Source of the DNA: Streptomyces pseudovenezuelae
GTDB taxonomy: Bacteria; Actinomycetota; Actinomycetes; Streptomycetales; Streptomycetaceae
Direction: 5' to 3'
Assembly: GCF_029892565.1 (NCBI RefSeq)
Contig: NZ_JARXVH010000021.1
Span: forward strand, 102,524-166,523
DNA length: 64,000 nt
Shown: positions 56,202 to 64,000 of the stretch, piece by piece
How the letters are laid out: every line of letters starts with the position of its first letter
Numbering within the stretch: position 1 is the first letter of the stretch
Program-made: the position numbers and the translations under genes
Notes under the pieces: generated by a model
Database searches by the model: none
The model's input: only the letters and a program-made list of their open reading frames with translations
What the model was told of the DNA's origin: nothing

Positions 56202-56891
56202 TCAGCTCGGCCCTGCCTTGTAACCGACGCCTCGGACGGTCACCACGATCTCCGGCCGCTCGGGGTCCTTCTCGACCTTGGAGCGCAGCCGCTGGACGTG
56301 CACGTTCACCAGACGGGTGTCGGCGGCGTGCCGGTAGCCCCAGACCTGCTCCAGGAGCACCTCACGCGTGAACACCTGCCACGGCTTCCGCGCCAGCGCG
56401 ACCAGCAGGTCGAACTCCAACGGCGTCAGCGCGATCGACTGCCCCTCCCGCTTCACAGAGTGACCGGCCACATCGATGACCAGATCTCCTATGGCCAACT
56501 GCTCGGGCGCCGGCTCCTCCGACCTCCGCAACCGCGCCCGGATCCGGGCGACCAGCTCCTTCGGCTTGAACGGCTTCACGATGTAGTCGTCCGCGCCCGA
56601 CTCCAGGCCCACGACGACGTCCACCGTGTCGCTCTTCGCCGTGAGCATCACGATCGGCACCCCGGACTCCGCCCTGATCAGGCGGCACACCTCGATACCG
56701 TCCCGGCCCGGCAGCATCAGATCGAGCAGCACCAGATCGGGCTTGCTCTCCCGGAAAGCGGCCAGCGCCTTGTCGCCGTCGGCTACGAAAGACGGCTCAA
56801 AACCTTCACCACGCAACACAATGCCGAGCATCTCGGCCAGTGCGGTGTCGTCGTCGACGACAAGGACTCGTCCCTTCATAAACGACATCAT
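56202..56891 (-). CDS. mtrA: response regulator MtrA
   Basis: The 229-aa OmpR/PhoB-type regulator has receiver acidic residues VVDDD, phosphoacceptor D57 in LVLLDLMLPGRDG and Lys in IVKPFKPKEL. The winged-helix output domain has LTPLEFDLLVALARKP and DTRLVNVHVQRLRSKVE. MtrA is a global regulator of development, cell-cycle and antibiotic genes in streptomycetes. The start MMSFMKGRVLVV matches the form I recall for this family. mtnA ends only 4 bp upstream. Confidence 0.97.
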   Translation of the reverse strand: MMSFMKGRVLVVDDDTALAEMLGIVLRGEGFEPSFVADGDKALAAFRESKPDLVLLDLMLPGRDGIEVCRLIRAESGVPIVMLTAKSDTVDVVVGLESGADDYIVKPFKPKELVARIRARLRRSEEPAPEQLAIGDLVIDVAGHSVKREGQSIALTPLEFDLLVALARKPWQVFTREVLLEQVWGYRHAADTRLVNVHVQRLRSKVEKDPERPEIVVTVRGVGYKAGPS

Positions 56892-56895
56892 CCCA

Positions 56896-58038
56896 TTAGC
56901 TAATCGTTACCTGGCGTGACCTGGCACACAGCTCTGCAAGAGCCTCGGCCGTCACGGGCGAAACGGCGCCCTCTTCCGTGACGATCGCGGTCACCAGCTC
57001 GGGTGGCGTCACATCGAACGCCGGGTTGTACGCCTGGGTCCCCAGGGGTGCCACCGGAATCCCGCCTCCCGCTCCCGTCACCGGCGCCTGGGGCGCGGTG
57101 ACCTCGGTCACCTCGTACCCCGGGCGCTGTTCCACCTCGATGGACGCCCCGTCCGGCGTGTCCGGATCCACCGTGGTGATCGGTGCCACCACGATGAACG
57201 GCACGTGGTGGTAGCGCGCGAGCACGGCGAGCGGATAGCTCCCCACCTTGTTCGCCACCGAACCGTCGGCCGCAATACGGTCCGCCCCGATCAGCACGGC
57301 GTCCACCTCACCGGCCGCGAACAGCGAACCCGCCGCATTGTCCGTGAGCAAGGTGTACGCCATCCCGTTGCGAGCCGCCTCATATGCCGTCAGGCGAGCA
57401 CCTTGCAGCAACGGACGCGTTTCGTCCACCCAGAGCCGTCGCAGCTGCCCCACCCGATGCGCCGCGAGGGCCACCGCGAACGCCGTCCCCTCGCCGCCCG
57501 ACACCAGCGCGCCGGTGTTGCAGTGCGTGAGGATCCGGTGCCCGCCCCCGGGCAGCAGCTCGTCCAGCAGCGCCAGCCCGCACTCGGCCATCCGGGCACT
57601 TGCCTCGGCGTCCTCCTGGTGCAGCCGCCGGGCCGCATCCAGCGCCGCCCGGGCGGCAAGCTCGCCGTCACCGCTCTTGGCGAACTCGGCCCGGTGCGCG
57701 GACCGGGCCCTGCGCACACCGAGGGCGAGGTTCACCGCGGTCGGCCGGGCACCCGCGAGCACGTTCGCGGCCTCGTCCACGTCGAAGCCGCGCGCGGCGG
57801 CGAGCGCGACGCCGTACGCTCCCGCGATGCCGAGCAGTGGCGCCCCGCGCACGGCGAGCGAACGGATGGCCTCCACCAGCGCGGACGCGTCCGTACAGAC
57901 CAGTTCGACCTCCTCGGCCGGCAGCCTCGTCTGGTCGAGAAGGACCAGTACGGGGCCTTCGGGTGGCTCCTCCCATCGGATCGCCGGTATCTCGGTGGGC
58001 CTGTGGTCCTCGCCGCTTTGCGCGTGCTGATCAGCCAT
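56896..58038 (-). CDS. mtnA: S-methyl-5-thioribose-1-phosphate isomerase
   Basis: This methionine-salvage aldose-ketose isomerase is 380 aa and related to eIF2B-alpha. Signatures are SLAVRGAPLLGIAGAYG, ILTHCNTGALVSGG with the catalytic Cys, LIGADRIAADGSVANKVG with the catalytic Asp, and YNPAFDVTPPELV. A 30-residue loop rich in Thr/Pro/Gly (APQAPVTGAGGGIPVAPLG) is inserted late in the protein. It is followed within 4 bp by mtrA, so the regulator may be partly transcribed from the mtnA promoter. ATG 58038 begins MADQHAQSGEDHR. Confidence 0.94.
   Translation of the reverse strand: MADQHAQSGEDHRPTEIPAIRWEEPPEGPVLVLLDQTRLPAEEVELVCTDASALVEAIRSLAVRGAPLLGIAGAYGVALAAARGFDVDEAANVLAGARPTAVNLALGVRRARSAHRAEFAKSGDGELAARAALDAARRLHQEDAEASARMAECGLALLDELLPGGGHRILTHCNTGALVSGGEGTAFAVALAAHRVGQLRRLWVDETRPLLQGARLTAYEAARNGMAYTLLTDNAAGSLFAAGEVDAVLIGADRIAADGSVANKVGSYPLAVLARYHHVPFIVVAPITTVDPDTPDGASIEVEQRPGYEVTEVTAPQAPVTGAGGGIPVAPLGTQAYNPAFDVTPPELVTAIVTEEGAVSPVTAEALAELCARSRQVTIS
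56905..56920 (-). promoter_or_regulatory. candidate MtrA-binding direct repeat
   Basis: The minus strand reads GTCACGCCAGGTAACG, two GTnAC half-sites separated by 5 nt, 13 bp before the mtrA start and inside the last codons of mtnA. MtrA is reported to bind paired GTAAC-like repeats, so this could be an autoregulatory site. GlnR sites look similar. Confidence 0.4.
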
Positions 58039-58178
58039 GCGGTCAGTCTGCCCCTTACCGGGCCGACAATTGAAGGTGCGCAGCCCATACCGCGGCCGAT
58101 ACCCCGGTGACCACCCCATGGCACGATGGCTGCCAACCTGCCACCGCGACCGCGGACGGGCACCGTGAAGGAGCGACG

Positions 58179-59540
58179 ATGAACGACACTCCGGGCTGGG
58201 CCTCGCCCGGATCTGCCCCGTCCGACGGGCAGGAGCCCGGCGCGTCCGACCCGGCCGCACCCAACGACCGTCCAGGCCCCGCGGAGCCCTCCGGCCAGCC
58301 CGGCACGGACCCGCAGAACCCAGGCATGAAGTGGTCCAAGGAACAGCCTCCGGCCGGCCAGTGGTCCGCGCCCACCGGCGCCCCGAACCCCGGCCAGGCC
58401 CCGCCGCCCCCACCACCCGGCCCCGGCTGGGGCGGACAGCCCCCCGGCGGCGGCTACGGAGGCCCGGGCGCTCCCGGCGGCTACGGCGGCCAGGGCCCCT
58501 ACGGAGGCAGTCCCTACGGCGGTTGGGGAGGCGGCGTCTGGGGAGGCCCGCCACCCGCGGCCAAGCCCGGCGTGATCCCGCTCCGCCCACTCGGCGTGGG
58601 CGAGATCCTCGACGGCGCGGTCTCCACCATGCGCACCTACTGGCGCACGGTCCTCGGCATCTCGCTGACCGTCGCGGTCTTCACGGAGATCATCGTCATC
58701 CTCGTCCAGGGCCTGATCCTGAACGACACCGTCAGCACAGAGGCCCTCAACGACCCCAGCGCCAGCTTCGACGAGCTGTCCCGCGCCCTGGGCGACACCA
58801 TGATCAGCAGCGGCGTCGTCTTCCTGGTCTCCCTGATCGGCACGATCACCGCCACCGCTCTCCTCACGACCGTCACCAGCCGCGCCGTACTCGGCAAGTC
58901 CGTCACCATCGGCGAGGCCTGGCGCGACGCGCGCCCGCAGGTGCTCAGGCTGTTCGGCCTGATCTTCCTGCTCCTGCTCATCGCGTTCGGCATCGTCATC
59001 GTGGGCGTCCTGCCCGGCCTCCTCGTGGCCGTCGCCGGAGCGAGCGGCCCGGGCGCCGCCCTCGGCATCCTGGGCGGCCTCGGAGCCGGAGTCGTCGCCG
59101 TGTGGCTGATGGTCCGCTTCTCGCTGTCCTCGCCCGCGCTGATGCTGGAGAAGCAGAGCATCACGAAGTCGATGAGCCGCTCCGTGAAGCTGGTCCGCGG
59201 CTCCTGGTGGCGGGTCTTCGGCATCCAGCTCCTCGCCACCGTCATCGCCAACATCGTCGCCTCGATCGTCGTCATCCCCTTCACGCTGGTGGCCTCGGCC
59301 TTCAGCGGCGACGGCGTCAGCGGATTCCTCAACAGCGGGGCCGGCGACGTCGGCTGGACGTACCTCATCATCAGCGGCGTCGGCGCCGTGATCGGCTCGA
59401 TGATCACCTTCCCGATCACGGCCGGCGTCACCGTGCTGCTCTACATCGACCAGCGCATCCGTCGCGAGGCCCTCGACCTCGAGTTGGCCCGCGCCGCCGG
59501 CGTCCAGGACTACGGCACCGCAGCCGGCTCGGGGAGCTGA
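58179..59540 (+). CDS. polytopic membrane protein with Pro/Gly-rich N-terminus
   Basis: In this 453-aa protein the first 125 residues are disordered, with GGYGG/PYGG repeats. From residue 130 (VIPLRPLGVGEILDGAVSTM) comes a membrane domain of about six helices, similar to the membrane part of some glycerophosphoryl diester phosphodiesterases; no catalytic phosphodiesterase domain is present. A strong ribosome binding site (AAGGAG) precedes the ATG. It is the first gene of a five-gene operon with DUF4129, DUF4350, MoxR and DUF58 proteins. Function unknown. Confidence 0.85.
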   Translation: MNDTPGWASPGSAPSDGQEPGASDPAAPNDRPGPAEPSGQPGTDPQNPGMKWSKEQPPAGQWSAPTGAPNPGQAPPPPPPGPGWGGQPPGGGYGGPGAPGGYGGQGPYGGSPYGGWGGGVWGGPPPAAKPGVIPLRPLGVGEILDGAVSTMRTYWRTVLGISLTVAVFTEIIVILVQGLILNDTVSTEALNDPSASFDELSRALGDTMISSGVVFLVSLIGTITATALLTTVTSRAVLGKSVTIGEAWRDARPQVLRLFGLIFLLLLIAFGIVIVGVLPGLLVAVAGASGPGAALGILGGLGAGVVAVWLMVRFSLSSPALMLEKQSITKSMSRSVKLVRGSWWRVFGIQLLATVIANIVASIVVIPFTLVASAFSGDGVSGFLNSGAGDVGWTYLIISGVGAVIGSMITFPITAGVTVLLYIDQRIRREALDLELARAAGVQDYGTAAGSGS

Positions 59541-59544
59541 TGCG

Positions 59545-60324
59545 GTGAGCCTGGCGGGGGGAGTTCTCACAGCGGTGCCGGCACTGCCGCGGGCCGCCGA
59601 ATCGACCGTACGGGCCCTGCTGCGGGTCGGCGACACATCCCTACTGTCGCTGCGCTCCGGCGACGAACCGCCGGTGACGATCCCGCGTGATCCCGCGCGG
59701 GAGGCGGCCCGGCGCGAACTGTCCAAGCGCATGTACCACGAGAACGACCCCGGCCTCTTCGAGCGCGCCCTGAACGCCTTCTGGAAATGGGTCGACAAGC
59801 TGTTCGGCGCGGCCTCGACCGCGACGCCGGGCGGGGCGCTCGGCCTCGCCGTCGTCATCGTGGCCGTCCTCGCCGTACTGGGCGTGCTGTGGTGGCGCCT
59901 GGGCACACCGCGCCGCCAACCCGTCTCCGCGGCCGCCCTGTTCGACGACCGCCCCCGCAGCGCCGCCGAACACCGCGCGGCCGCCGAGGCACACGCCGCC
60001 CAGGGCCACTGGAACCAGGCCGTCCAGGAACGCATGCGCGCCATCGTCCGCTCGCTGGAGGAACGGGCGCTCCTCGACATCCGCCCCGGGCGCACCGCCG
60101 ACGAGGCAGCAGCGGAGGCCGGCCGCACGCTGCCCTCCCAGACAGACCGGCTGCGCGCCGCCGCCCGGGACTTCGACGACGTGACATACGGCGGACGCAG
60201 GGCGAGCGAGCAGTCGTACCACCGCATCGCCGAACTCGACCGCGACCTCGAGCGCACCAGGCCCCAGCTCACGAGCAGCAGCCCCAGCACGGCCCCCAAC
60301 GCCCGCCAGGGAGCCGCCGAATGA
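59545..60324 (+). CDS. DUF4129 domain-containing membrane protein
   Basis: The 259-aa protein begins with a short extracytoplasmic N-terminus. One central membrane helix is at about residues 95-117 (LAVVIVAVLAVLGVLWW). The cytoplasmic DUF4129 domain has HRAAAEAHAAQGHWNQAVQE, RTADEAAAEAGR and FDDVTYGGRRAS. Such proteins accompany MoxR/DUF58 genes, where they are thought to assist assembly of membrane complexes. The GTG start is 4 bp after the preceding stop, and the end overlaps the next ATG by 4 bp. Confidence 0.88.
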   Translation: MSLAGGVLTAVPALPRAAESTVRALLRVGDTSLLSLRSGDEPPVTIPRDPAREAARRELSKRMYHENDPGLFERALNAFWKWVDKLFGAASTATPGGALGLAVVIVAVLAVLGVLWWRLGTPRRQPVSAAALFDDRPRSAAEHRAAAEAHAAQGHWNQAVQERMRAIVRSLEERALLDIRPGRTADEAAAEAGRTLPSQTDRLRAAARDFDDVTYGGRRASEQSYHRIAELDRDLERTRPQLTSSSPSTAPNARQGAAE

Positions 60325-61514
60325 CCGCCGAGGCCACGCTCCCCGCCACCTCGGCCTCGCCCACCGCACGCCAGGTATGGACTCGCGCGCGAGGCATCGC
60401 CCTCGCCGTCGTACTCCTCCTGGTGACGGCCGTCGTGATCGCCGTGATCCGCTCCGACGCCCGGCACGGCACACTCGACCCGCGCTCCGTCGACCCCTAC
60501 GGCAGCCGCGCCGTCGCCGAACTCCTCGCCGACCGCGGCGTCTCCACGCGCGTGGTCACCACCCTGGGCGAGGCACGCGCCGCAGCCGCTCCGGACACCA
60601 CGCTCCTGATCGCCGCCCCCGACCTGCTGACCGACCGTCAACAGGCCCGGCTGCACGCGGCGACCGCCGGCTCCGGCGGACGCACCGTCCTTGTCGCCTC
60701 CGGCAGCGCCTCCGTAGAGAGGCTCGCCCCCGGCGTCACCGCCGACCCCGCCACCAGCCTCGACTCGACGCTCTCCCCCCACTGCGCACTGCCCGCCGCA
60801 CGCACCGCGGGCTCCGCCGACACGGGCGGCATCCGCTACACCACCACGCACCTCGACGCCGACGAGTGCTACCCCAGCGAGCGCCTGGCCACCCTGCTGC
60901 GCATCCCGGACACCTCCGGGGACGGCGACACCGTGGTCCTCGGAGCGCCCGACGTCCTCTTCAACAACCGTCTCGACGACCAGGGCAACGCCTCGCTCGC
61001 CCTCCAACTCCTCGGCTCCCGACCCCATCTGGTCTGGTACCTCCCCTCGCTCTCCGACACCTCGGCCACCGACGGCGGCGAGGAGAGCTTCCTCGACCTG
61101 CTCCCCTCCGGCTGGCTCTGGGGCACACTTCAGCTCTTCGTCGCGGCACTCCTCGCCGCCCTGTGGCGGGCACGCCGACTCGGCCCCCTCGTGCCCGAAA
61201 GACTCCCCGTGGCGATACGCGCCTCCGAAACCGTCGAAGGCCGCGCGCGCCTCTACCGCAAGGCCAACGCCCGCGACCGCGCGTCCGCCGCTCTGCGCTC
61301 CACCACCCGCACCCGCCTCGCCCCCCTCGTAGGCGTCCCCGTCACCCAGGCGCACTCGCCCGAGACCCTGCTCCCCGCTCTGTCCGCCCACCTCCGCGGC
61401 GACGGCCAGACCCTGCACTCGCTCCTCTTCGGGCCGCCGCCCAGCGACGACACGGCCCTCATCGCACTCGCCGATCAACTCGACGCCCTCGAAAGAGAGG
61501 TACGCCGTCCATGA
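60321..61514 (+). CDS. DUF4350 domain-containing membrane protein
   Basis: The 397-aa protein has an N-terminal membrane helix (about 25-45, GIALAVVLLLVTAVVIAVI). An extracytoplasmic DUF4350 region follows (DPYGSRAVAELLADRGVSTR; TTLLIAAPDLLT), folded like a GATase-type Rossmann domain. A second helix near 275-292 (WGTLQLFVAALLAALW) leads into a cytoplasmic tail. The ATGA overlap with the DUF4129 gene and with moxR shows translational coupling. Function is unknown; it probably acts with MoxR. Confidence 0.87.
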   Translation: MTAEATLPATSASPTARQVWTRARGIALAVVLLLVTAVVIAVIRSDARHGTLDPRSVDPYGSRAVAELLADRGVSTRVVTTLGEARAAAAPDTTLLIAAPDLLTDRQQARLHAATAGSGGRTVLVASGSASVERLAPGVTADPATSLDSTLSPHCALPAARTAGSADTGGIRYTTTHLDADECYPSERLATLLRIPDTSGDGDTVVLGAPDVLFNNRLDDQGNASLALQLLGSRPHLVWYLPSLSDTSATDGGEESFLDLLPSGWLWGTLQLFVAALLAALWRARRLGPLVPERLPVAIRASETVEGRARLYRKANARDRASAALRSTTRTRLAPLVGVPVTQAHSPETLLPALSAHLRGDGQTLHSLLFGPPPSDDTALIALADQLDALEREVRRP

Positions 61515-62503
61515 TGGACCCGACCACTGACAACGCCGGGAACACCGGGGATCCGGGCACCGCCCGAGCCTCCCTGGAAGCCCTGCGCGCCGAGATCGCC
61601 AAAGCCGTGGTCGGCCAGGACCCCGCCGTGACCGGCCTCGTCGTCGCCCTCCTCTGCCGCGGACACGTTCTACTAGAAGGAGTCCCCGGGGTCGCCAAAA
61701 CGTTGCTCGTCCGCGCCCTCGCATCCGCACTCGAACTCGACACCAAGCGCGTCCAGTTCACCCCGGACCTCATGCCGAGCGACATCACGGGCTCCCTCGT
61801 CTATGACGCCCGCAGCTCGGAGTTCTCCTTCCAGCCCGGCCCCGTCTTCACCAACCTCCTCCTCGCGGACGAGATCAACCGCACCCCGCCGAAGACCCAG
61901 TCGTCCCTCCTCGAAGCCATGGAGGAGCGCCAGGTCACCGTCGACGGCACCCCGCGCCTCCTCCCCGACCCCTTCCTGGTCGCCGCGACCCAGAACCCGG
62001 TCGAGTACGAGGGCACGTACCCCCTCCCCGAAGCCCAACTCGACCGCTTCCTCCTCAAACTGACGATCCCTCTCCCCTCCCGCCAGGACGAGATCGACGT
62101 CCTCACCCGTCACGCCGAGGGCTTCAACCCGCGCGACCTGCGCGCCGCCGGCATACGCCCCGTAGCGGGCCCCGCCGACCTCGAAGCCGCCCGCGCCGCC
62201 GTCGCGAAGACGACGGTCTCCCCGGAGATCACCGCCTACGTGGTGGACATCTGCCGCGCCACCCGCGAGTCCCCGTCCCTCACCCTGGGCGTCTCCCCGC
62301 GCGGTGCCACGGCCCTCCTGGCCACCTCACGCGCGTGGGCATGGCTCACGGGCCGCGACTACGTCATCCCCGACGACGTCAAGGCCCTCGCCCTGCCCAC
62401 CCTCCGCCACCGCGTACAACTCCGACCGGAAGCCGAGATGGAGGGCGTGACGGCCGACTCGGTCATCAACGCGATCCTCGCCCACGTCCCCGTCCCCCGC
62501 TGA
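61511..62503 (+). CDS. MoxR-family AAA+ ATPase
   Basis: The 330-aa chaperone-like AAA+ ATPase has Walker A GVPGVAKTLL near residue 58, Walker B LLLADEINRTPPKTQ near 120, sensor 1 ATQNPVEYEGTYPLPEAQLDR (20 residues shown from A to D) near 160, and the arginine-finger region. MoxR ATPases help mature metalloenzymes or membrane complexes together with DUF58 and VWA proteins. ATG 61511 overlaps the previous stop; ATG 61514 is equally possible. Confidence 0.94.
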   Translation: MMDPTTDNAGNTGDPGTARASLEALRAEIAKAVVGQDPAVTGLVVALLCRGHVLLEGVPGVAKTLLVRALASALELDTKRVQFTPDLMPSDITGSLVYDARSSEFSFQPGPVFTNLLLADEINRTPPKTQSSLLEAMEERQVTVDGTPRLLPDPFLVAATQNPVEYEGTYPLPEAQLDRFLLKLTIPLPSRQDEIDVLTRHAEGFNPRDLRAAGIRPVAGPADLEAARAAVAKTTVSPEITAYVVDICRATRESPSLTLGVSPRGATALLATSRAWAWLTGRDYVIPDDVKALALPTLRHRVQLRPEAEMEGVTADSVINAILAHVPVPR

Positions 62504-63813
62504 TGGCACTCACCGGACGCGCCGCCTTCCTCGCGGCCCTTGGCTCCCTCCCCATCGGCATCCTGGACCCGAGCTGGGCAGGCATCCTCGCGGTCAACGG
62601 CCCCCTGGCCCTCGCCTGCGCCTGCGACTACGCCCTTGCCACCCCTGTACGCCGCCTGGGCCTCACCCGCTCCGGCGACGCCTCGGCCCGCCTGGGCGAA
62701 CCCGCCGACGTGACCCTCACGATCACCAACCCCTTAGGCCGCCCGCTACGCGCACGCGTGCGTGACGCCTGGCCCCCCAGCAGCTGGCAGCCCGGCACCG
62801 AGGTCGAGGCCTCCCGCCACCGTCTGACGGTCCCCGCCGGCGAACGCCGACGCATCACCACACGGCTACGTCCCACCCGCCGCGGCGACCGCCAGGCAGA
62901 CCGCGTGACCATCCGCTCCGACGGCCCCCTCGGCCTCTTCTCCCGCCAGGGCACCCACAAAGTCCCCTGGACGGTCCGCGTCCTGCCCCCGTTCACCAGC
63001 CGCAAGCACCTGCCCTCGAAACTCGCCCGCCTACGCGAACTCGACGGCCGCACCAGCCTGCTGACCCGCGGCGAGGGCACAGAGTTCGACAGCCTGCGCG
63101 AGTACGTCCCCGGTGACGACACCCGCTCCATCGACTGGCGCGCCACCGCCCGCCAGTCCACGGTCGCCGTGCGCACCTGGCGCCCCGAACGCGACCGCCA
63201 CATCCTCCTGGTCCTCGACACCGGCCGCACCTCCGCCGGCCGCGTCGGCGACGCCCCACGCCTCGACGCCTCCATGGACGCGGCCCTGCTCCTGGCAGCC
63301 CTCGCCTCCCGCGCCGGCGACCGAGTGGACCTCCTCGCGTACGACCGCCGGGTACGCGCCCTCGTCCAGGGCCGCACGGCCCGAGACGTCCTCCCGTCCT
63401 TGGTCAACGCGATGGCGACGATCGAACCCGAACTGGTCGAACTGGATGCGAGGGGCCTGACCGCCACGGCGCTCCGTACGGCCCCCCGCCGCTCCCTGAT
63501 CGTGCTGCTCACAAGCCTCGACACGGCCCCCGTCGAAGAAGGCCTGCTCCCGGTCCTCTCCCAACTCACCCAGCGCCACACGATTCTGGTGGCATCAGTA
63601 GCTGACCCGTACATCGCCCGCATGGCAACGGCCCGCGGAAACACCGACGCCGTCTACGAGGCGGCAGCAGCGGCCCAAGCCCAGAGCGAACGCCACCGCA
63701 CCGCGGAACAACTCCGCAGACACGGCGTTACGGTCGTCGATGAAACGCCGGACGAACTGGCGCCGGCATTGGCGGACGCGTATTTGGCTCTCAAGGCGGC
63801 GGGACGTCTGTAG
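62503..63813 (+). CDS. DUF58 domain-containing protein with VWA-like fold
   Basis: The 436-aa protein has an N-terminal pair of short hydrophobic segments (about 5-45), a beta-rich region, and the DUF58 signature GTEFDSLREYVPGDDTRSI near residue 190. A von Willebrand A-like segment follows (HILLVLDTGRTSAGR; SLIVLLTSLD). It starts within TGATG of the moxR stop and is the last gene of the operon. Codon 78 is TTA (62734-62736), which may make full expression dependent on the bldA tRNA. Confidence 0.92.
   Translation: MALTGRAAFLAALGSLPIGILDPSWAGILAVNGPLALACACDYALATPVRRLGLTRSGDASARLGEPADVTLTITNPLGRPLRARVRDAWPPSSWQPGTEVEASRHRLTVPAGERRRITTRLRPTRRGDRQADRVTIRSDGPLGLFSRQGTHKVPWTVRVLPPFTSRKHLPSKLARLRELDGRTSLLTRGEGTEFDSLREYVPGDDTRSIDWRATARQSTVAVRTWRPERDRHILLVLDTGRTSAGRVGDAPRLDASMDAALLLAALASRAGDRVDLLAYDRRVRALVQGRTARDVLPSLVNAMATIEPELVELDARGLTATALRTAPRRSLIVLLTSLDTAPVEEGLLPVLSQLTQRHTILVASVADPYIARMATARGNTDAVYEAAAAAQAQSERHRTAEQLRRHGVTVVDETPDELAPALADAYLALKAAGRL
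62734..62736 (+). other. TTA leucine codon in the DUF58 gene
   Basis: The codon encodes Leu78 within TITNPLGRP and is in frame with ATG 62503 (77 codons upstream). It is the only in-frame TTA noticed in the five-gene operon. Confidence 0.88.
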
Positions 63814-63818
63814 CAACT

Positions 63819-63843
63819 GCGGGGCTTTTCCCTAAAGCCCCGC
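63819..63843 (+). terminator. terminator of the MoxR/DUF58 operon
   Basis: A perfect 10-bp stem (GCGGGGCTTT, arms 63819-63828 and 63834-63843) with a 5-nt loop lies 5 bp after the DUF58 stop codon. Confidence 0.85.
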
Positions 63844-63871
63844 CATCCGAATCAAAGAGTCCAGAAATGCA

Positions 63872-63904
63872 GAAAGCCCCGTACCATCCCGGTACGGGGC
63901 TTTC
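63872..63904. terminator. bidirectional terminator facing the rRNA operon
   Basis: A perfect 14-bp stem (GAAAGCCCCGTACC, arms 63872-63885 and 63891-63904) with a 5-nt loop lies 9 bp beyond the 5S rRNA 3' end. It probably terminates the rRNA operon on the minus strand and acts as a second stop for the MoxR/DUF58 operon. Confidence 0.88.
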
Positions 63905-63913
63905 TTAAAGATT

Positions 63914-64000
63914 GTTCGGCGGTGTCCTACTCTCCCACAGGGTCCCCCCTGCAGTACCATCGGCGCTGTAAGGCTTAGCTTCCGGGTTCGGAATGTAACC
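63914..64000 (-). rRNA. rrf: 5S ribosomal RNA, 3' part (cut by the window edge)
   Basis: The minus strand reads GGTTACATTCCGAACCCGGA, then AGCTAAGCCTTACAGCGCC, and ends GGACACCGCCGAAC, the standard actinobacterial 5S sequence. About 87 of roughly 120 nt are in the window. The 23S and 16S genes should lie to the right. Confidence 0.96.

Overview
The window is chromosomal DNA from a Streptomyces species or a very close relative. The evidence is very high GC with strong third-position G/C bias, frequent GTG starts, near-absence of TTA leucine codons, and actinobacterial core gene order: smpB-ctp-ftsX-ftsE, prfB beside two Ser/Thr kinases resembling PkaB and PkaA, a giant NAD-glutamate dehydrogenase, secA beside an Rv3235-type gene, and mtnA-mtrA-mtrB-lpqB. 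No phage, insertion sequence, CRISPR array or tRNA was found.

Layout. 1-5020: trans-translation and division genes (smpB, an S41 protease, ftsX, ftsE), a tiny zinc-ribbon membrane protein and a sortase-anchored LAETG surface protein. 5021-13505: prfB, two Ser/Thr kinases, and a large FHA plus FtsK/SpoIIIE-like protein that could read the kinases' phosphothreonine marks. 13805-17427: a carbohydrate ABC transporter (lipoprotein and two permeases, no ATPase); the first permease carries an unusual extracellular insert. 17570-34686: a cell-envelope polymer region. It has three tandem glycosyltransferase/CDP-glycerol-type glycerophosphotransferase fusions, three polytopic membrane proteins, a galE-type epimerase, and a TagG/TagH-like exporter with a divergent TetR regulator and five operator-like repeats. 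The peroxide pair ohrA/ohrR and an orphan NarL-type response regulator are embedded in this region.

34791-49104: NAD-glutamate dehydrogenase, a DJ-1/PfpI protein, a HAD hydrolase, a DUF6912-like protein, an Rv3235-like protein, secA, a GNAT acetyltransferase and an AlkX/YcaQ-like glycosylase. 49133-58038, all on the minus strand: a LuxR-type regulator, the long ribosome hibernation factor hpf, a ComF-like protein, lpqB, mtrB, mtrA and mtnA. 58179-63813: a tightly coupled operon of a polytopic membrane protein, DUF4129, DUF4350, MoxR AAA+ and DUF58 proteins. It ends in tandem terminators facing the 3' end of a 5S rRNA gene cut by the right edge.

Worth a second look: the TetR operator array upstream of tagG, the permease with a MalF-P2-like inserted domain, the FHA/FtsK protein beside the kinases, the triplicated polymerases (one with a rearranged catalytic motif), two genes with a single TTA codon (S41 protease and DUF58), a two-copy REP-like element, and an apparent histidine-kinase remnant in front of an orphan response regulator. 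Everything rests on reading the sequence; no database search was run.
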